Positions 25,954-34,767 of a DNA stretch of 64,000 nt are shown one piece after another. A model generated the notes under the pieces. It was not told the DNA's origin. It worked only from the letters and a program-made list of their open reading frames with translations, and ran no database searches. Position 1 is the first letter of the stretch. Each line of letters opens with the position of its first letter. The stretch is from Bordetella sp. BOR01 (lineage in GTDB: Bacteria; Pseudomonadota; Gammaproteobacteria; Burkholderiales; Burkholderiaceae_B). The position numbers were made by a program, and so were the translations under genes. Location: NCBI RefSeq assembly GCF_019218885.1, contig NZ_JAHUWT010000003.1, positions 434,001 through 498,000 of the forward strand, read 5' to 3'.

Positions 25954-26706
25954 GCGAGCAAGTTGCCGGACAGCCTGCAGGCCCAACGCGATGGCGCCAT
26001 CCTGACGCTGACGATCAATCGTCCGCAACGGCGCAACGCCCTGGACACCGCCACCTACTACGCACTGGCGGCGCAGTTGCGCCAGGCCACCGAAGACCGG
26101 GACTTGTCGGCCGTGATCCTGGCGGGCGCCGGCGAACATTTCACCGCAGGCAACGACCTGCACGACTTCCAGGCTGACCGGCCCGACGGCGACAGCGCCG
26201 GCATGACCTTCCTGCGTGCCCTGATCGCCACCGACGTGCCGGTGATCGCCGCCGTGGAAGGCTACGCCATCGGTATAGGCGTAACACTGCTGCAGCATTG
26301 CGATTTCGTGTATGCGGCACGCAACGCCACGCTGCGTATCCCGTTCGTGGCGCTGGGCCTGTGTCCCGAAGGGGCGTCCAGCCTGATGCTGCCGCGCCTG
26401 GCCGGCGCCCGCAAGGCCGCGCAGTGGCTGTTGCAGGGCAAGGCGTTCGGGGCCGACGAGGCCATGCAGGCCGGCCTGGTCACCGCGCTGGCCGAGCCGG
26501 GCCAGGCGCTGGCCGCCGCCCGCGCCACGGCAGCCGACCTGGCGGCCCAGCCCCGCAGCGCCCTGCGCCTGACCAAGGCCATGATGAAGCGCGCCGACCG
26601 CCAGGCCGTCGACGACACCCTGGACTTCGAGGCCGCCCAATTCCGCGCCCGCCTGAAGACACAGGAAGCGCAGGACGCGTTTGCGCGGTTTCTGAACAAG
26701 AAATGA
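25834..26706 (+). CDS. Enoyl-CoA hydratase/isomerase with a duplicated N-terminal leader
   Basis: A 290-aa crotonase. The fold starts near residue 42 (QAQRDGAILTLTINRPQRRN). It has HFTAGNDLHDF and AIEGYAIGIG-like (AAVEGYAIGIGVTLL) oxyanion segments and LCPEGASS with the catalytic-position Glu. The first about 40 residues are two tandem copies of MSPPGRPKGEYRSAEHEG, encoded by a 60-base direct repeat (25834-25893 and 25894-25953). This leader is not part of the crotonase fold. Either ATG (25834 or 25894) could start translation; the second has GAAGG seven bases upstream, inside the first repeat. Confidence 0.9.
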   Translation: MSPPGRPKGEYRSAEHEGIPMSPPGRPKGEYRSAEHEGTAASKLPDSLQAQRDGAILTLTINRPQRRNALDTATYYALAAQLRQATEDRDLSAVILAGAGEHFTAGNDLHDFQADRPDGDSAGMTFLRALIATDVPVIAAVEGYAIGIGVTLLQHCDFVYAARNATLRIPFVALGLCPEGASSLMLPRLAGARKAAQWLLQGKAFGADEAMQAGLVTALAEPGQALAAARATAADLAAQPRSALRLTKAMMKRADRQAVDDTLDFEAAQFRARLKTQEAQDAFARFLNKK

Positions 26707-26719
26707 AGGCAATTGCCTC

Positions 26720-26810
26720 CAGGTGTCAGGCTCCGCAGGTGCCGGACACCATACTATTGAGACAGTCGTGGCACACCATGGTGTCAGGCACCTGCGGAGC
26801 CTGACACCTG
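26720..26810. repeat. 91-base palindromic element, copy 3
   Basis: Arms at 26720-26750 and 26780-26810 (one mismatch out of 31) around a 29-base core (26751-26779) containing TTGAGACAGTCGTGG. The core is the reverse complement-like partner of copy 1, so the element is inserted in the opposite orientation. It lies between the convergent hydratase genes and follows the first stop codon by 13 bases. Confidence 0.85.
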
Positions 26811-26831
26811 GCAACAGCCTGCCCGCCGCGC

Positions 26832-27665
26832 TCAGAAAGGCGAATCCAAGCCGAAATTGGGCGGACGCCGCTCGCGCAGCGACTGGATGCCTTCGCGCAC
26901 GTCCGGCCCGGCGAAGCCCATGAATTCCAGCGCCAGCGACGTATCGAAGCTGGGGCCGGCCAGCCGCAGCCAGTTGTTCAACGCGTACTTGGTCCAGCGG
27001 ATTGCCGTCTGCGACCCGTTGGCCAGTTTGCCGGCCACCTCGAACGCCTTCGAGATCAGTTCGGCTTCGTCCACGCACAACGACACCAGCCCGATGCGCT
27101 CGGCCTCTTCGCCGCTGACGGCTTCGCACAACAGCAAGTAGTACTTGGCCTTGGCCATGCCGCACAGCAGCGGCCACACGATGGCGGCATGGTCGCCCGC
27201 CGCCACGCCCAGCCGGGTATGGCCGTCGATGATGCGGGCGTCGCGCGCGGCAATGGACACGTCTGCCAGCAGGCCGGCCACCAGCCCCGCCCCCACGGCA
27301 GCGCCATGCATGGCCGACACGACGGGCTTGTTGCAGTTGATCAGGTTGTAGACCAGGTCGCGCGCCTCGCGCCAGACGCGTGCGCGCACCTGGAAATCGT
27401 CGGCCATTTGCTGCACCAGGGCCAGGTCGCCGCCGCCCGAGAAGCCCTTGCCCTCGCCGCGGATGAGCACCACGCGCGTGTCGGGGTCGGTGTCCACGTC
27501 GCGCCAGATATCGGCCAGTTCGCGGTGCAGCCGTTCGTCGGCCGTGGAAAGCTTGCCGGGCGCCCCGCCCTTGGCACCCATGATGATTTCAAGAATGCCC
27601 TGCGGATGGCGGCGCAATTTCAGGGCCTGATAATGCGCATAGTGGTCGAGCGATGAATCGGACAT
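26832..27665 (-). CDS. Enoyl-CoA hydratase/isomerase family protein
   Basis: A 277-aa crotonase with [15 protein letters not shown] (first oxyanion region), [23 protein letters not shown] (second), and [21 protein letters not shown] Glu pair normal for hydratases is not evident in the last segment, so the reaction (hydratase, isomerase or hydrolase) is uncertain. The ATG at 27665 has GGAGGGG upstream; the frame continues upstream but that part antisenses the next gene. It is divergent from the hydrate dehydratase gene. Confidence 0.88.
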   Translation of the reverse strand: MSDSSLDHYAHYQALKLRRHPQGILEIIMGAKGGAPGKLSTADERLHRELADIWRDVDTDPDTRVVLIRGEGKGFSGGGDLALVQQMADDFQVRARVWREARDLVYNLINCNKPVVSAMHGAAVGAGLVAGLLADVSIAARDARIIDGHTRLGVAAGDHAAIVWPLLCGMAKAKYYLLLCEAVSGEEAERIGLVSLCVDEAELISKAFEVAGKLANGSQTAIRWTKYALNNWLRLAGPSFDTSLALEFMGFAGPDVREGIQSLRERRPPNFGLDSPF

Positions 27666-27700
27666 GGTCCCCTCCGAAAATGTGGCACGCGCGGTCTGGG

Positions 27701-27710
27701 CACTATAGTG
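27701..27710. promoter_or_regulatory. Symmetric -10-like sequence CACTATAGTG
   Basis: A perfect 10-base palindrome in the 77-base gap between divergent genes. TATAGT can be read on both strands, so one DNA segment could serve as the -10 box in both directions. No convincing -35 boxes are seen. Confidence 0.35.
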
Positions 27711-27742
27711 GATAGCCATCCCTGCCAGCCCGGAATCCGAAC

Positions 27743-28603
27743 ATGTCCGCCGCCCCGACCGCGCCGCCCGCCCCCATTCTTCGGCAAGACCTGCCGGCCC
27801 TGTTCGCACCCCGTCCCGCCGATTCCCACAAGGGCACGTTCGGCACCGTGGCGGTGGTGGGGGGCGGCACCGGCATGGTCGGGGCCGCCTTGCTGGCCGC
27901 GCGGGCGGCCTTGAAAACGGGTGCCGGCAAAGTGCTGGTGGGCTTTGCCCAGCCGGCCTGCCCGCTGCCTTGCGACCCGCTGTACCCCGAACTGATGCTG
28001 CGCGATGCCGCCGGCCTGTACCAGGCCGGCCTGGCCATCGATGCCTGGGTGGCCGGCTGCGGATTGGGTACCGACGCCCAGGCCCAGGCTGCCTTGGCCG
28101 GGCTTTTTGTGCAGCGCAATATAACGCCATTGGTGCTGGACGCCGATGGCCTGAACCTGCTGGCCGAGGGCCGGCTGCCCGGCTGGGGGCCGGGGCCGGT
28201 GGTACTGACGCCGCACCCCGCCGAAGCCGGACGGCTGCTGGGCATCGGCACGCAAGCCGTCCAGGCTGACCGCCCGGCGGCGGCGCGTGCGCTGGCCAGC
28301 CGCCATGCCGCCTGGGTGGTGCTGAAAGGAGCCGGCACCTTGGTTTGCCGCCCCGACGGCCTGTGCCGCCGGAACAGCACGGGCAATCCGGGCCTGGCCA
28401 CGGCCGGCACGGGCGATGTGCTGGCCGGCATGCTGGGCAGCCTGATCGCCCAGGGCATCGAACTGGACCAGGCCGTGGCGGGCGCGGTCTGGCTGCACGG
28501 AGCGGCGGCCGATGCCCGGGTGGCCCAGGGGCGCGGCCCCATAGGCTTGACGGCGGGCGAACTGGCCGATTCCGCCCGTCAGTTGCGAAATGGCCACGGA
28601 TAA
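27743..28603 (+). CDS. ADP/ATP-dependent NAD(P)H-hydrate dehydratase, stand-alone
   Basis: A 286-aa ribokinase-like protein that repairs hydrated NAD(P)H. It has [15 protein letters not shown], the metal/phosphate region [25 protein letters not shown] and the catalytic [22 protein letters not shown], where the Asp of GTGD is the expected base. Many bacteria fuse this domain to the NnrE epimerase; here only the dehydratase half is present. It is followed by a small unknown gene with its own promoter. Confidence 0.92.
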   Translation: MSAAPTAPPAPILRQDLPALFAPRPADSHKGTFGTVAVVGGGTGMVGAALLAARAALKTGAGKVLVGFAQPACPLPCDPLYPELMLRDAAGLYQAGLAIDAWVAGCGLGTDAQAQAALAGLFVQRNITPLVLDADGLNLLAEGRLPGWGPGPVVLTPHPAEAGRLLGIGTQAVQADRPAAARALASRHAAWVVLKGAGTLVCRPDGLCRRNSTGNPGLATAGTGDVLAGMLGSLIAQGIELDQAVAGAVWLHGAAADARVAQGRGPIGLTAGELADSARQLRNGHG

Positions 28604-28616
28604 CCACCGTTACAAC

Positions 28617-28625
28617 TTATCCACA
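28617..28625 (+). promoter_or_regulatory. DnaA-box-like site TTATCCACA
   Basis: A perfect match to the DnaA consensus TTATNCACA, nine bases before the -35 element of the small gene at 28700 and 13 bases after the stop of the hydrate dehydratase. Single boxes can regulate nearby promoters; there is no cluster, so it is not an origin by itself. Confidence 0.4.
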
Positions 28626-28633
28626 GATTCATG

Positions 28634-28663
28634 TTGCATTGCACATAGGGTTATCCCTATAAT
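28634..28663 (+). promoter_or_regulatory. Sigma-70-type promoter of the small gene at 28700
   Basis: TTGCAT (28634-28639), 18-base spacer, TATAAT (28658-28663): an exact consensus -10. Transcription would start near 28670, leaving a leader of about 30 bases. This is one of the clearest vegetative promoters in the window. Confidence 0.7.
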
Positions 28664-28699
28664 GGTTTACCCCATGACGAAACGGACTGGAGATAGACC

Positions 28700-28933
28700 A
28701 TGAGCGAACTGACCCTGAACCAAAATGCCCGCCTGACCGATGCGCTGGAACGCGACCTGCTTCGCGGCGCAATGGAAAGCCAACCGAATGCCCAACCGCT
28801 GGTGCTGCTGAAGCAGGCCGGCAGCGCGATTGCCCGTGCCGTCGGCGCCTTTGCCGACTACGTCGCCGAAGTACACGACGCCATGAATCGCGCCCGCGCC
28901 GCCAGCGCCCGCTACGCCGGTTCGCAGTGGTAA
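28700..28933 (+). CDS. Small conserved-looking protein of unknown function (77 aa)
   Basis: A 77-aa, mainly helical protein, rich in Ala, Arg and Leu (ALERDLLRGAM, QAGSAIARAVGAFADYVAEV) and ending SARYAGSQW. There is no signal peptide or known domain that I can name; amphipathic helices could make it bind another protein or membrane. It has a clear promoter, GGAG before the start, and strong terminators after it, so it is an independent transcript. It resembles small proteins I associate with this bacterial family, but the function is unknown. Confidence 0.75.
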   Translation: MSELTLNQNARLTDALERDLLRGAMESQPNAQPLVLLKQAGSAIARAVGAFADYVAEVHDAMNRARAASARYAGSQW

Positions 28934-28947
28934 TAGCCCGCCGGTTT

Positions 28948-28977
28948 GCCGCCCGCCCCTGAAAAGGGCCGGGCGGC
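28948..28977 (+). terminator. Hairpin after the 77-aa gene
   Basis: GCCGCCCG pairs with CGGGCGGC around an inner CCC/GGG stem, 15 bases after the stop. No full U tract follows; it probably works with the next hairpin. Confidence 0.5.
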
Positions 28978-29003
28978 AACGTTTGTAAGCGCCTCGCGCC
29001 CCC

Positions 29004-29046
29004 AAGGCGCCGCACCCCGAAGCGGGGAGCGGCGCCTTGTTGTTTT
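29004..29046 (+). terminator. Strong rho-independent terminator
   Basis: Stem AAGGCGCCGC / GCGGCGCCTT extended by CCCC/GGGG with a 5-base loop, followed by GTTGTTTT. It isolates the 77-aa gene from the receptor gene whose promoter begins at 29094. Confidence 0.85.
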
Positions 29047-29093
29047 GGCTACCCCACGCATGGGCATCGCGCAGCAATACCGATCTACGCGAA

Positions 29094-29123
29094 TTGACAA
29101 CGCGTAAAGCTGCTTCCGATAAT
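29094..29123 (+). promoter_or_regulatory. Sigma-70-type promoter of the receptor at 29204
   Basis: TTGACA (29094-29099), 18-base spacer, GATAAT (29118-29123). A consensus -35 with a one-off -10. The predicted start is near 29130, with a leader of about 75 bases to the ATG at 29204. Confidence 0.7.
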
Positions 29124-29203
29124 CGGCCCCTTGTCACGATTGATTGCATCTGGCGGCACCCGGCCGGCAGCGGCGCAATCCGTCCTGTCGACTCGGAGCT
29201 TCC

Positions 29204-30820
29204 ATGAAATTGCGTACTTCCCTGGCCCTGCTGGCGGCCAGCGCCGGCTTGGCCGCCGCCCCCGCCGCCCTGGCCCAGTCCCTGACGATCGCGCTATCGT
29301 CCGAACCCACCTCTGCCGACCCCCACTATCACAAGCAAACGCAGAACGACGCGTTTGCGGCGCACATCTACGACTCGCTGATCTACCGCAGCCCCGACAT
29401 GGCGCTCAAGCCCGGCCTGGCGACCTCGTGGAAGAACCTGGACGACCTGACCTGGGAACTGAAGCTGCGCGAAGGCGTGAAGTTTTCGAACGGCCAGCCC
29501 TTCACCTCGCAGGACGTATTGTTCTCGGTGTGCCGCACGCTGAATAACGAGACCAACATCTCGCAGTCGTACATGACGGTGACCAAGCTGCTGACCGACG
29601 TGCAGACGCCCGACGAACACACTGTCATCCTGAAGACCGCCGAACCCTTCCCGCTGATGCCGGCCGAACTGGCGCGGCAACTGCCCATTATCTGGAACGG
29701 CATCGTCGAGCACGGCCCGCTGAAGTTCGCGCCCAAGGAAGGCTGCGGCGTCACCGGCCCCTGGCCCACGGTGGCCGACTTCAACAACGGCAAGGACGCG
29801 ATCGGCACCGGCCCGTACACGCTGAAGTCTTACGTGAAGGGCACCGGCATCGAGCTGGAACGCAATGAAGGGTATTGGGGCGACAAGCCGAACTGGAAAA
29901 CAGTGAAGTTCGTGCCGGTGCCCAACGCCGGCCCGCGCTTGACCGGCCTGCTGTCGGGCGATTTCGACGTGATCGAGAACCCGGCCGCGCGCGACCTGCC
30001 GCGCCTGAAAGACAACGGCAATTTTGCCTACGTGGCCACGCCTTCGACCCGCCTGGTGTTCTTCCAGCCCGACGTGGGCCGCAACCCCAGCCCGTTCGTC
30101 AAGAGCGCCGACGGCAAGAACCCGCTGCAAGACTTGCGCGTGCGCCGAGCGATCAGCATGGCGATCGACCGCAAGACCATCAATGCCCGCATCATGGACG
30201 GGCTGTCGACCCCGGCCAACCAGTACATGCCCGATGGCATGTTCGGTGCCCTGCCCAAGGCACCCGAAATCAAGTACGACCCGGAAGGCGCCAAGAAGCT
30301 GCTGGCCGAGGCCGGCTACCCCGACGGCTTCGAACTGACCCTGTCGTCCACCAACAACCGCTACGTGAACGACGGCCAGGTGGCGCAAGCGGTGGCCCAG
30401 TACCTGTCGCGCATCGGCATCAAGACCCACGTCGATGCCATGACTGCGTCGATCTACTTCCCCAAGCGCGCCAAGCGCGAGTTCAGCTTTTCCATGGGCG
30501 GCTGGCCGGCTGAAACCGGCGAGGCCTCGGCGCTGTTCCAGCTTTGGGTTGCCTCGACCGACTCGTCGCGCAGCCTGGGCACCAGCAACTACGGCGGCTT
30601 CTCGAGCCCGGAGTTCGACAAGGTGTACGAACAGGCCATCGTCACGGTCGACCCGGAAAAGCGCGAAAAACTGCTGCAGCAGTCCACGCAGATCGCGCTG
30701 GACAACCTGCCGCTGATCCCGCTGCACTTTGAAAGCAGCATCTGGGCGTTCCGCAAGGGCCTGGCCTACGAAGGCCGGCGCGACCAGTACACGCTGGCCA
30801 TGTCGGTACATCCGAAGTAA
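29204..30820 (+). CDS. Solute-binding protein family 5 receptor, paralogue 1
   Basis: A 538-aa periplasmic receptor. The ATG at 29204 gives a signal peptide (MKLRTSLALLAASAGLAAAP, ALA cleavage). The mature protein begins QSLTIALSSEPTSADPHYHKQ. It is closely similar to the receptor at 33112 through most of its length (shared FKSYVKG-like, VPVPNAGPRLTGLL, RRAISMAIDRKTI, FPKRAKREFSF blocks). It has its own promoter and is followed by a convergent LysR gene, so it may be expressed apart from the importer it probably feeds. Confidence 0.93.
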   Translation: MKLRTSLALLAASAGLAAAPAALAQSLTIALSSEPTSADPHYHKQTQNDAFAAHIYDSLIYRSPDMALKPGLATSWKNLDDLTWELKLREGVKFSNGQPFTSQDVLFSVCRTLNNETNISQSYMTVTKLLTDVQTPDEHTVILKTAEPFPLMPAELARQLPIIWNGIVEHGPLKFAPKEGCGVTGPWPTVADFNNGKDAIGTGPYTLKSYVKGTGIELERNEGYWGDKPNWKTVKFVPVPNAGPRLTGLLSGDFDVIENPAARDLPRLKDNGNFAYVATPSTRLVFFQPDVGRNPSPFVKSADGKNPLQDLRVRRAISMAIDRKTINARIMDGLSTPANQYMPDGMFGALPKAPEIKYDPEGAKKLLAEAGYPDGFELTLSSTNNRYVNDGQVAQAVAQYLSRIGIKTHVDAMTASIYFPKRAKREFSFSMGGWPAETGEASALFQLWVASTDSSRSLGTSNYGGFSSPEFDKVYEQAIVTVDPEKREKLLQQSTQIALDNLPLIPLHFESSIWAFRKGLAYEGRRDQYTLAMSVHPK

Positions 30821-30872
30821 CCGTCGCCGGCCAGGTAGACACCCAACGATGCATGGGCGCGGCGGCCCCGCC

Positions 30873-31781
30873 TTACGGCAGGGTTGCCTCGACCTCGTCG
30901 ATACGTGCCTTCAGGTGCTCGACAAAGCGTGCCACCCCGGGCGGCAACAGCCGTCCTTCCATGGTCTGGATCTGCAGGTTGCGCGACTGGAGTTCGGCGC
31001 TGACCACCGGCCGCGCCACCAGGCCGTCCTGGGCCAGGCGCCAGGCCACCGAAATGTAGCCGGCGAACATCACGGCGTTGGAATGGCGCACGAAGCCATG
31101 CAGCGCCGGTGAATAATTCGAGATCAGCGCCGCCTGCAACTGCATGTCCTCGAGTGCGCAGGTACGGTTCAGCAAGCGCCGCGCGGTGCTCTTGTCGTCG
31201 GTCAGCGCCAGGGGGTAGGCCAGCACGTCCTCGAGTTGCAGCCGGCTGCGCGCCGCCAGGGGATGGGTGGCCGCCATGACGGCATAGACGGGCGCGCGCC
31301 ATGAGTGCAGCACCGTCACGCCCTGCGCCGGCTCGACATTGAAAGACACCGACACGTCGATGTCGCCGCTGGCGATCTGGCGCATGGATTCGGGTGGCGT
31401 CAGCACATGCAGCGAAAACCGCGTACGCGGATGCTGCTGCCGAAAATCCACCATCGCGACCGGCAGGAAACCCTGCGCCGGCCCTTCGGACGCGCCCACG
31501 CGGATCTCGTCATGCGGCGTGCCCTGCAAGCCGGCGATCTGCCGCAGCACCTCGTCCGATTCCAGCAAGGTGCGGCGCGCATGGGCCAGCAGCAGGCGGC
31601 CAGCCTCGCTCAGGGCCATGCCGCGCGGCGCCCGCTCGAACAGCGGCGCGCCCACCTCTTCTTCCAGCCGGGCGATCTGGCGGCTGATGGCCGATACCGC
31701 CACGTGCAGCAGCCGGGATGCGCCGCTCAGGCTGCCGGACTGGGCAACGGCCACGAAGTACTTCAGGGAAATTCCATGCAT
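30873..31781 (-). CDS. LysR-family transcriptional regulator
   Basis: About 302 aa. Helix-turn-helix SLKYFVAVAQSGSLSGASRLLHVAVSAISRQIARLEEEVG starts at residue 4 from the chosen ATG (31781); an ATG at 31808 is an alternative. The effector domain follows. It lies between the two receptor paralogues and is divergent from the AstE-like gene and importer operon, so it is the likely regulator of that operon. Effector unknown. Confidence 0.9.
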   Translation of the reverse strand: MHGISLKYFVAVAQSGSLSGASRLLHVAVSAISRQIARLEEEVGAPLFERAPRGMALSEAGRLLLAHARRTLLESDEVLRQIAGLQGTPHDEIRVGASEGPAQGFLPVAMVDFRQQHPRTRFSLHVLTPPESMRQIASGDIDVSVSFNVEPAQGVTVLHSWRAPVYAVMAATHPLAARSRLQLEDVLAYPLALTDDKSTARRLLNRTCALEDMQLQAALISNYSPALHGFVRHSNAVMFAGYISVAWRLAQDGLVARPVVSAELQSRNLQIQTMEGRLLPPGVARFVEHLKARIDEVEATLP

Positions 31782-32088
31782 GAGGGTGTCACCAATATGA
31801 CCGGGCATGCAGGCATGCCTACGCGTTGCTTTGCCAAAAAGGCAAATAGTTTCGCAAATATTCTAATTGCCGAGAAAGCTCGGCGGCTCCTAGAATCTGC
31901 CTCAAGATAAGAATCGGCATCGCGCCAGCCCGCGGCTGGCGGCTCGCCCAGGGGGAAATGCATGTTCCTGGCAGCCATCGGTCCGCCTTGCCGGCGGGCT
32001 TGGTTTCCTTTGCGCGCGCTTCCCGCTGTGTGCTGCTCCGCCTCGCGCCCGTGGCGCCGTCGATCCGTCACTTATTTATGGAGCATCC
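31782..32088. other. Divergent intergenic region with palindromes
   Basis: About 307 bases between LysR and the AstE-like gene. TTTGCC-AAAAA-GGCAAA lies at 31830-31846, a direct repeat of GGCATGC is just before it, and a GCCGAG-AAAG-CTCGGC hairpin is at 31869-31884. These are the likely sites for LysR binding or leader structure. Nothing coding is evident. Confidence 0.5.
31830..31846. promoter_or_regulatory. Candidate LysR operator TTTGCC-N5-GGCAAA
   Basis: A 6+5+6 perfect inverted repeat of AT-rich flanked bases within 50 bases of the LysR start; the GCAAA half-site recurs at 31854-31858. Consistent with LysR autoregulation, but unproven. Confidence 0.4.
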
Positions 32089-33060
32089 ATGTCTACGCCT
32101 GCTGCCGCAGCCACGCTGCGCCCGTTTGAACTTGCCTGTCCGGATTTGTCGGCCGAACGGCTGGGCAACACCGACACGCCCGGCGTGTGGCATTTCGATT
32201 CGGGCTCGCCGGGCAAGCGGGTGCTGTTGACGGCATTGATCCACGGCAACGAACTGTGCGGCGCCTGGGCATTGAAAACACTGCTGGCCAGCGGCTTGCG
32301 GCCACGGCACGGCACGCTGACATTGGCGTTCTGCAATCTGGCGGCCTTCGACCGCTTCGACGCGGCCAACTACCTGCCGGCCCGTTTTGTCGACGAGGAC
32401 ATGAACCGGGTCTGGAGCGACGACAAGCTGGCCGACCCGTCCACGCAAGAACGCCGCCGCGCCGCCGCCCTGCAGCCGTGGGTGGCCCAGGCCGACTGGC
32501 TGATGGATTTCCATTCGATGAGCAATTCCGATGTGCCGCTGCAACTGACTGGCCTGCAGCCGCGCAACATCGAACTGGCGCTGCAATTGGGCAACCCGGC
32601 CGACCTGATTGCCGACGCCGGCCATGCCGCCGGCGTACGCATGCGCGACTACGGCCGCTTCGGCGAAAGCGGCGACAACGGCACGCGGTCGCTGCTGATC
32701 GAGTGCGGCTTTCATGGCGCGCCGCAGGCCCGCGAGGTGGCGATAGACCAGATGGCCCGCTTCCTGGCGGCGGCCGGCACATTCGACCGGGCCGACCTGC
32801 CCGCCGACTGGTTCGCGCCCGCGGCGCCGCGCCAGCAGGCGCTGCGCGTGACGCATGCGATTGCCGCCCAAAGCGCCGACGTGCGCTTCGCGCAGCCGTG
32901 GCGCGGGCTGGAACACCTGCCGCAGGCCGGCACCTTGCTGGGCTGGAACGCCGGCGAACCCTTTGTCACCCCCTACGACAACTGCGTATTGATCATGCCC
33001 TCGCTGGCCAACCTGCGCCCGGGCGTGACCGTGCTGCGCCTGGCCCAACCCATTGCCTGA
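32089..33060 (+). CDS. Succinylglutamate desuccinylase/aspartoacylase-family protein
   Basis: A 323-aa zinc-dependent deacylase/carboxypeptidase-like protein. Zinc ligands are likely in IHGNELCG (His, Glu) and in LMDFHSMS (His); DMNRVWSD supplies the substrate-binding Arg, and IECGFHG the catalytic Glu. The family cleaves N-acyl amino acids (AstE, ACY2). It is the first gene of a rightward operon that continues into a receptor and importer, so it probably deacylates an imported compound. Start follows TGGAGCATCC. Confidence 0.9.
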   Translation: MSTPAAAATLRPFELACPDLSAERLGNTDTPGVWHFDSGSPGKRVLLTALIHGNELCGAWALKTLLASGLRPRHGTLTLAFCNLAAFDRFDAANYLPARFVDEDMNRVWSDDKLADPSTQERRRAAALQPWVAQADWLMDFHSMSNSDVPLQLTGLQPRNIELALQLGNPADLIADAGHAAGVRMRDYGRFGESGDNGTRSLLIECGFHGAPQAREVAIDQMARFLAAAGTFDRADLPADWFAPAAPRQQALRVTHAIAAQSADVRFAQPWRGLEHLPQAGTLLGWNAGEPFVTPYDNCVLIMPSLANLRPGVTVLRLAQPIA

Positions 33061-33111
33061 TTTCGCCCCATACCGATAACGAAAGCACCACTGCTCCGGA
33101 GAAAACACCCC

Positions 33112-34725
33112 ATGTACGCTTCCTGCATTCGCGCGGCGGCCCTGGCCGCGCTGTTCGGCCTGGCCGCCGGTGCCCACGCCCAGTCGCTGAAGATCGGGCT
33201 GGCCTCCGAGCCCACCGCCATGGACCCGCACTACCACCAGGCCACGCCGAACAATGCGATGTCTTCGCAGATCTTCGAGACGCTGGTGGCGCAAGATTCC
33301 AAGATGAGCCTGGTGCCGGGCCTGGCCGCCTCGTGGAAAACGCTGGACGACACGACCTGGGAATTCAAGCTGCGCGAAGGCGTGAAGTTCTCGAATGGCC
33401 AGCCGCTGACGCCGCAGGACGTGATCTTCACCTTCTGCCGCGCGATGAACAATGAAGAATCCATCGCCGGCTCGTACGCCGCCGTGGTGCAGAAGTTCGC
33501 CGACGTCCAAGCCACCGACGCGCACACCCTGCGCATCAAGACGCTCAAGCCCTACCCTCTCCTGGCCAACGACCTGACGCGCACCGGCATCCTGTGGAGC
33601 GGCATCGTCGAGCACGGCCCCATCACCTTCGACCTGGACCAGAAATGCGGGGTGACCGGCTCCTGGCCCAAGGTGGCCGACTTCAACAGCGGCAAGAACG
33701 CCATCGGCACCGGCCCATACAAGTTCAAGTCGTACGTGAAGGGCACCAGCATCGAGCTCGAGCGCAATGAGAATTACTGGGGCGACAAGCCCGAATGGGC
33801 CAAGGTCACCTTCGTTCCGGTGCCCAACGCCGGCCCGCGCCTGACCGGCCTGCTGGCGGGCGATTTCGATGTGATCGAAAGCCCGGCGGCGCGCGACGTG
33901 CAGCGCATCAAGAACACCCCGGGCTTCGGCTACGTGGTCACGCCATCGGTGCGCGTGGTGTACTTCCAGTTCGACGTGGGTCGCGACGCCACGCCGCTGG
34001 TCAAGACGGCCGATGGCAAGAACCCGCTGCAAGACGTGCGCGTGCGGCGCGCCATCAGCATGGCGATCGACCGCAAGACCATCGTGGCGCGCATCATGGA
34101 CGGCATGGCCACCCCGGCCAACCAGTTCCTGCCCGACGGCATGTTCGGCACGCTGCCGAACCCGCCCGAGCTGCAGTACGACCCCGAAGGCGCCAAGAAG
34201 CTGCTGGCCGAGGCCGGCTACCCCGACGGCTTTGAAATGACCCTGTCGTCCACCAACGACCGCTACATCAATGACGGCCAGATCACCCAGGCCGTGGCCC
34301 AGTACCTGTCGCGGGTGGGCATCAAGGCGCACGTCGACGCCATGACCCGCTCGGTGTACTTCCCAAAGCGCGCCAAGCGCGAATTCAGCTTCGCCATGGG
34401 CGGCTGGTCGTCGGAAACCGGCGAGGCCTCGTCGTTCCTGCAGTACTGGGTGACGTCGTTCGCGCCCGAATTGGGCATGGGCACCAGCAACTACGGCCGC
34501 TATTCCAACCCCGAACTGGACAAGGTGTTCCGCCAGGCCGTCACCACGGTGGATGACGCCAAGCGGGAAAAGCTGCTGCAACAGGCCCTGACCATCACCC
34601 TGGCCGACCTGCCCAGCATTCCCCTGCATTTCGAGAGCAGCATCTGGGCGTTCCGCAAGGGGCTTACCTACGAAGGCCGCGCCGACCAGTACACTCTGGC
34701 CACATCGGTCAAGTCGGCTCCGTAG
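33112..34725 (+). CDS. Solute-binding protein family 5 receptor, paralogue 2
   Basis: A 537-aa periplasmic receptor with signal peptide (MYASCIRAAALAALFGLAAG, AHA cleavage) and mature start QSLKIGLASEPTAMDPHYHQ. Strongly similar to the receptor at 29204. It precedes the two permease genes (43-base gap) and is the operon's own receptor. Having two receptors for one membrane complex can broaden the substrate range. Confidence 0.94.
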   Translation: MYASCIRAAALAALFGLAAGAHAQSLKIGLASEPTAMDPHYHQATPNNAMSSQIFETLVAQDSKMSLVPGLAASWKTLDDTTWEFKLREGVKFSNGQPLTPQDVIFTFCRAMNNEESIAGSYAAVVQKFADVQATDAHTLRIKTLKPYPLLANDLTRTGILWSGIVEHGPITFDLDQKCGVTGSWPKVADFNSGKNAIGTGPYKFKSYVKGTSIELERNENYWGDKPEWAKVTFVPVPNAGPRLTGLLAGDFDVIESPAARDVQRIKNTPGFGYVVTPSVRVVYFQFDVGRDATPLVKTADGKNPLQDVRVRRAISMAIDRKTIVARIMDGMATPANQFLPDGMFGTLPNPPELQYDPEGAKKLLAEAGYPDGFEMTLSSTNDRYINDGQITQAVAQYLSRVGIKAHVDAMTRSVYFPKRAKREFSFAMGGWSSETGEASSFLQYWVTSFAPELGMGTSNYGRYSNPELDKVFRQAVTTVDDAKREKLLQQALTITLADLPSIPLHFESSIWAFRKGLTYEGRADQYTLATSVKSAP

Positions 34726-34767
34726 GGCCGCACGGCTGTTTTCGCAAGACCCCAAGGAACGCACAAC

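Noticed and set aside
14624-26810. Possible CRISPR array from repeated palindromes
   Set aside because: The repeats are kilobases apart, have self-complementary arms and no series of unique spacers.
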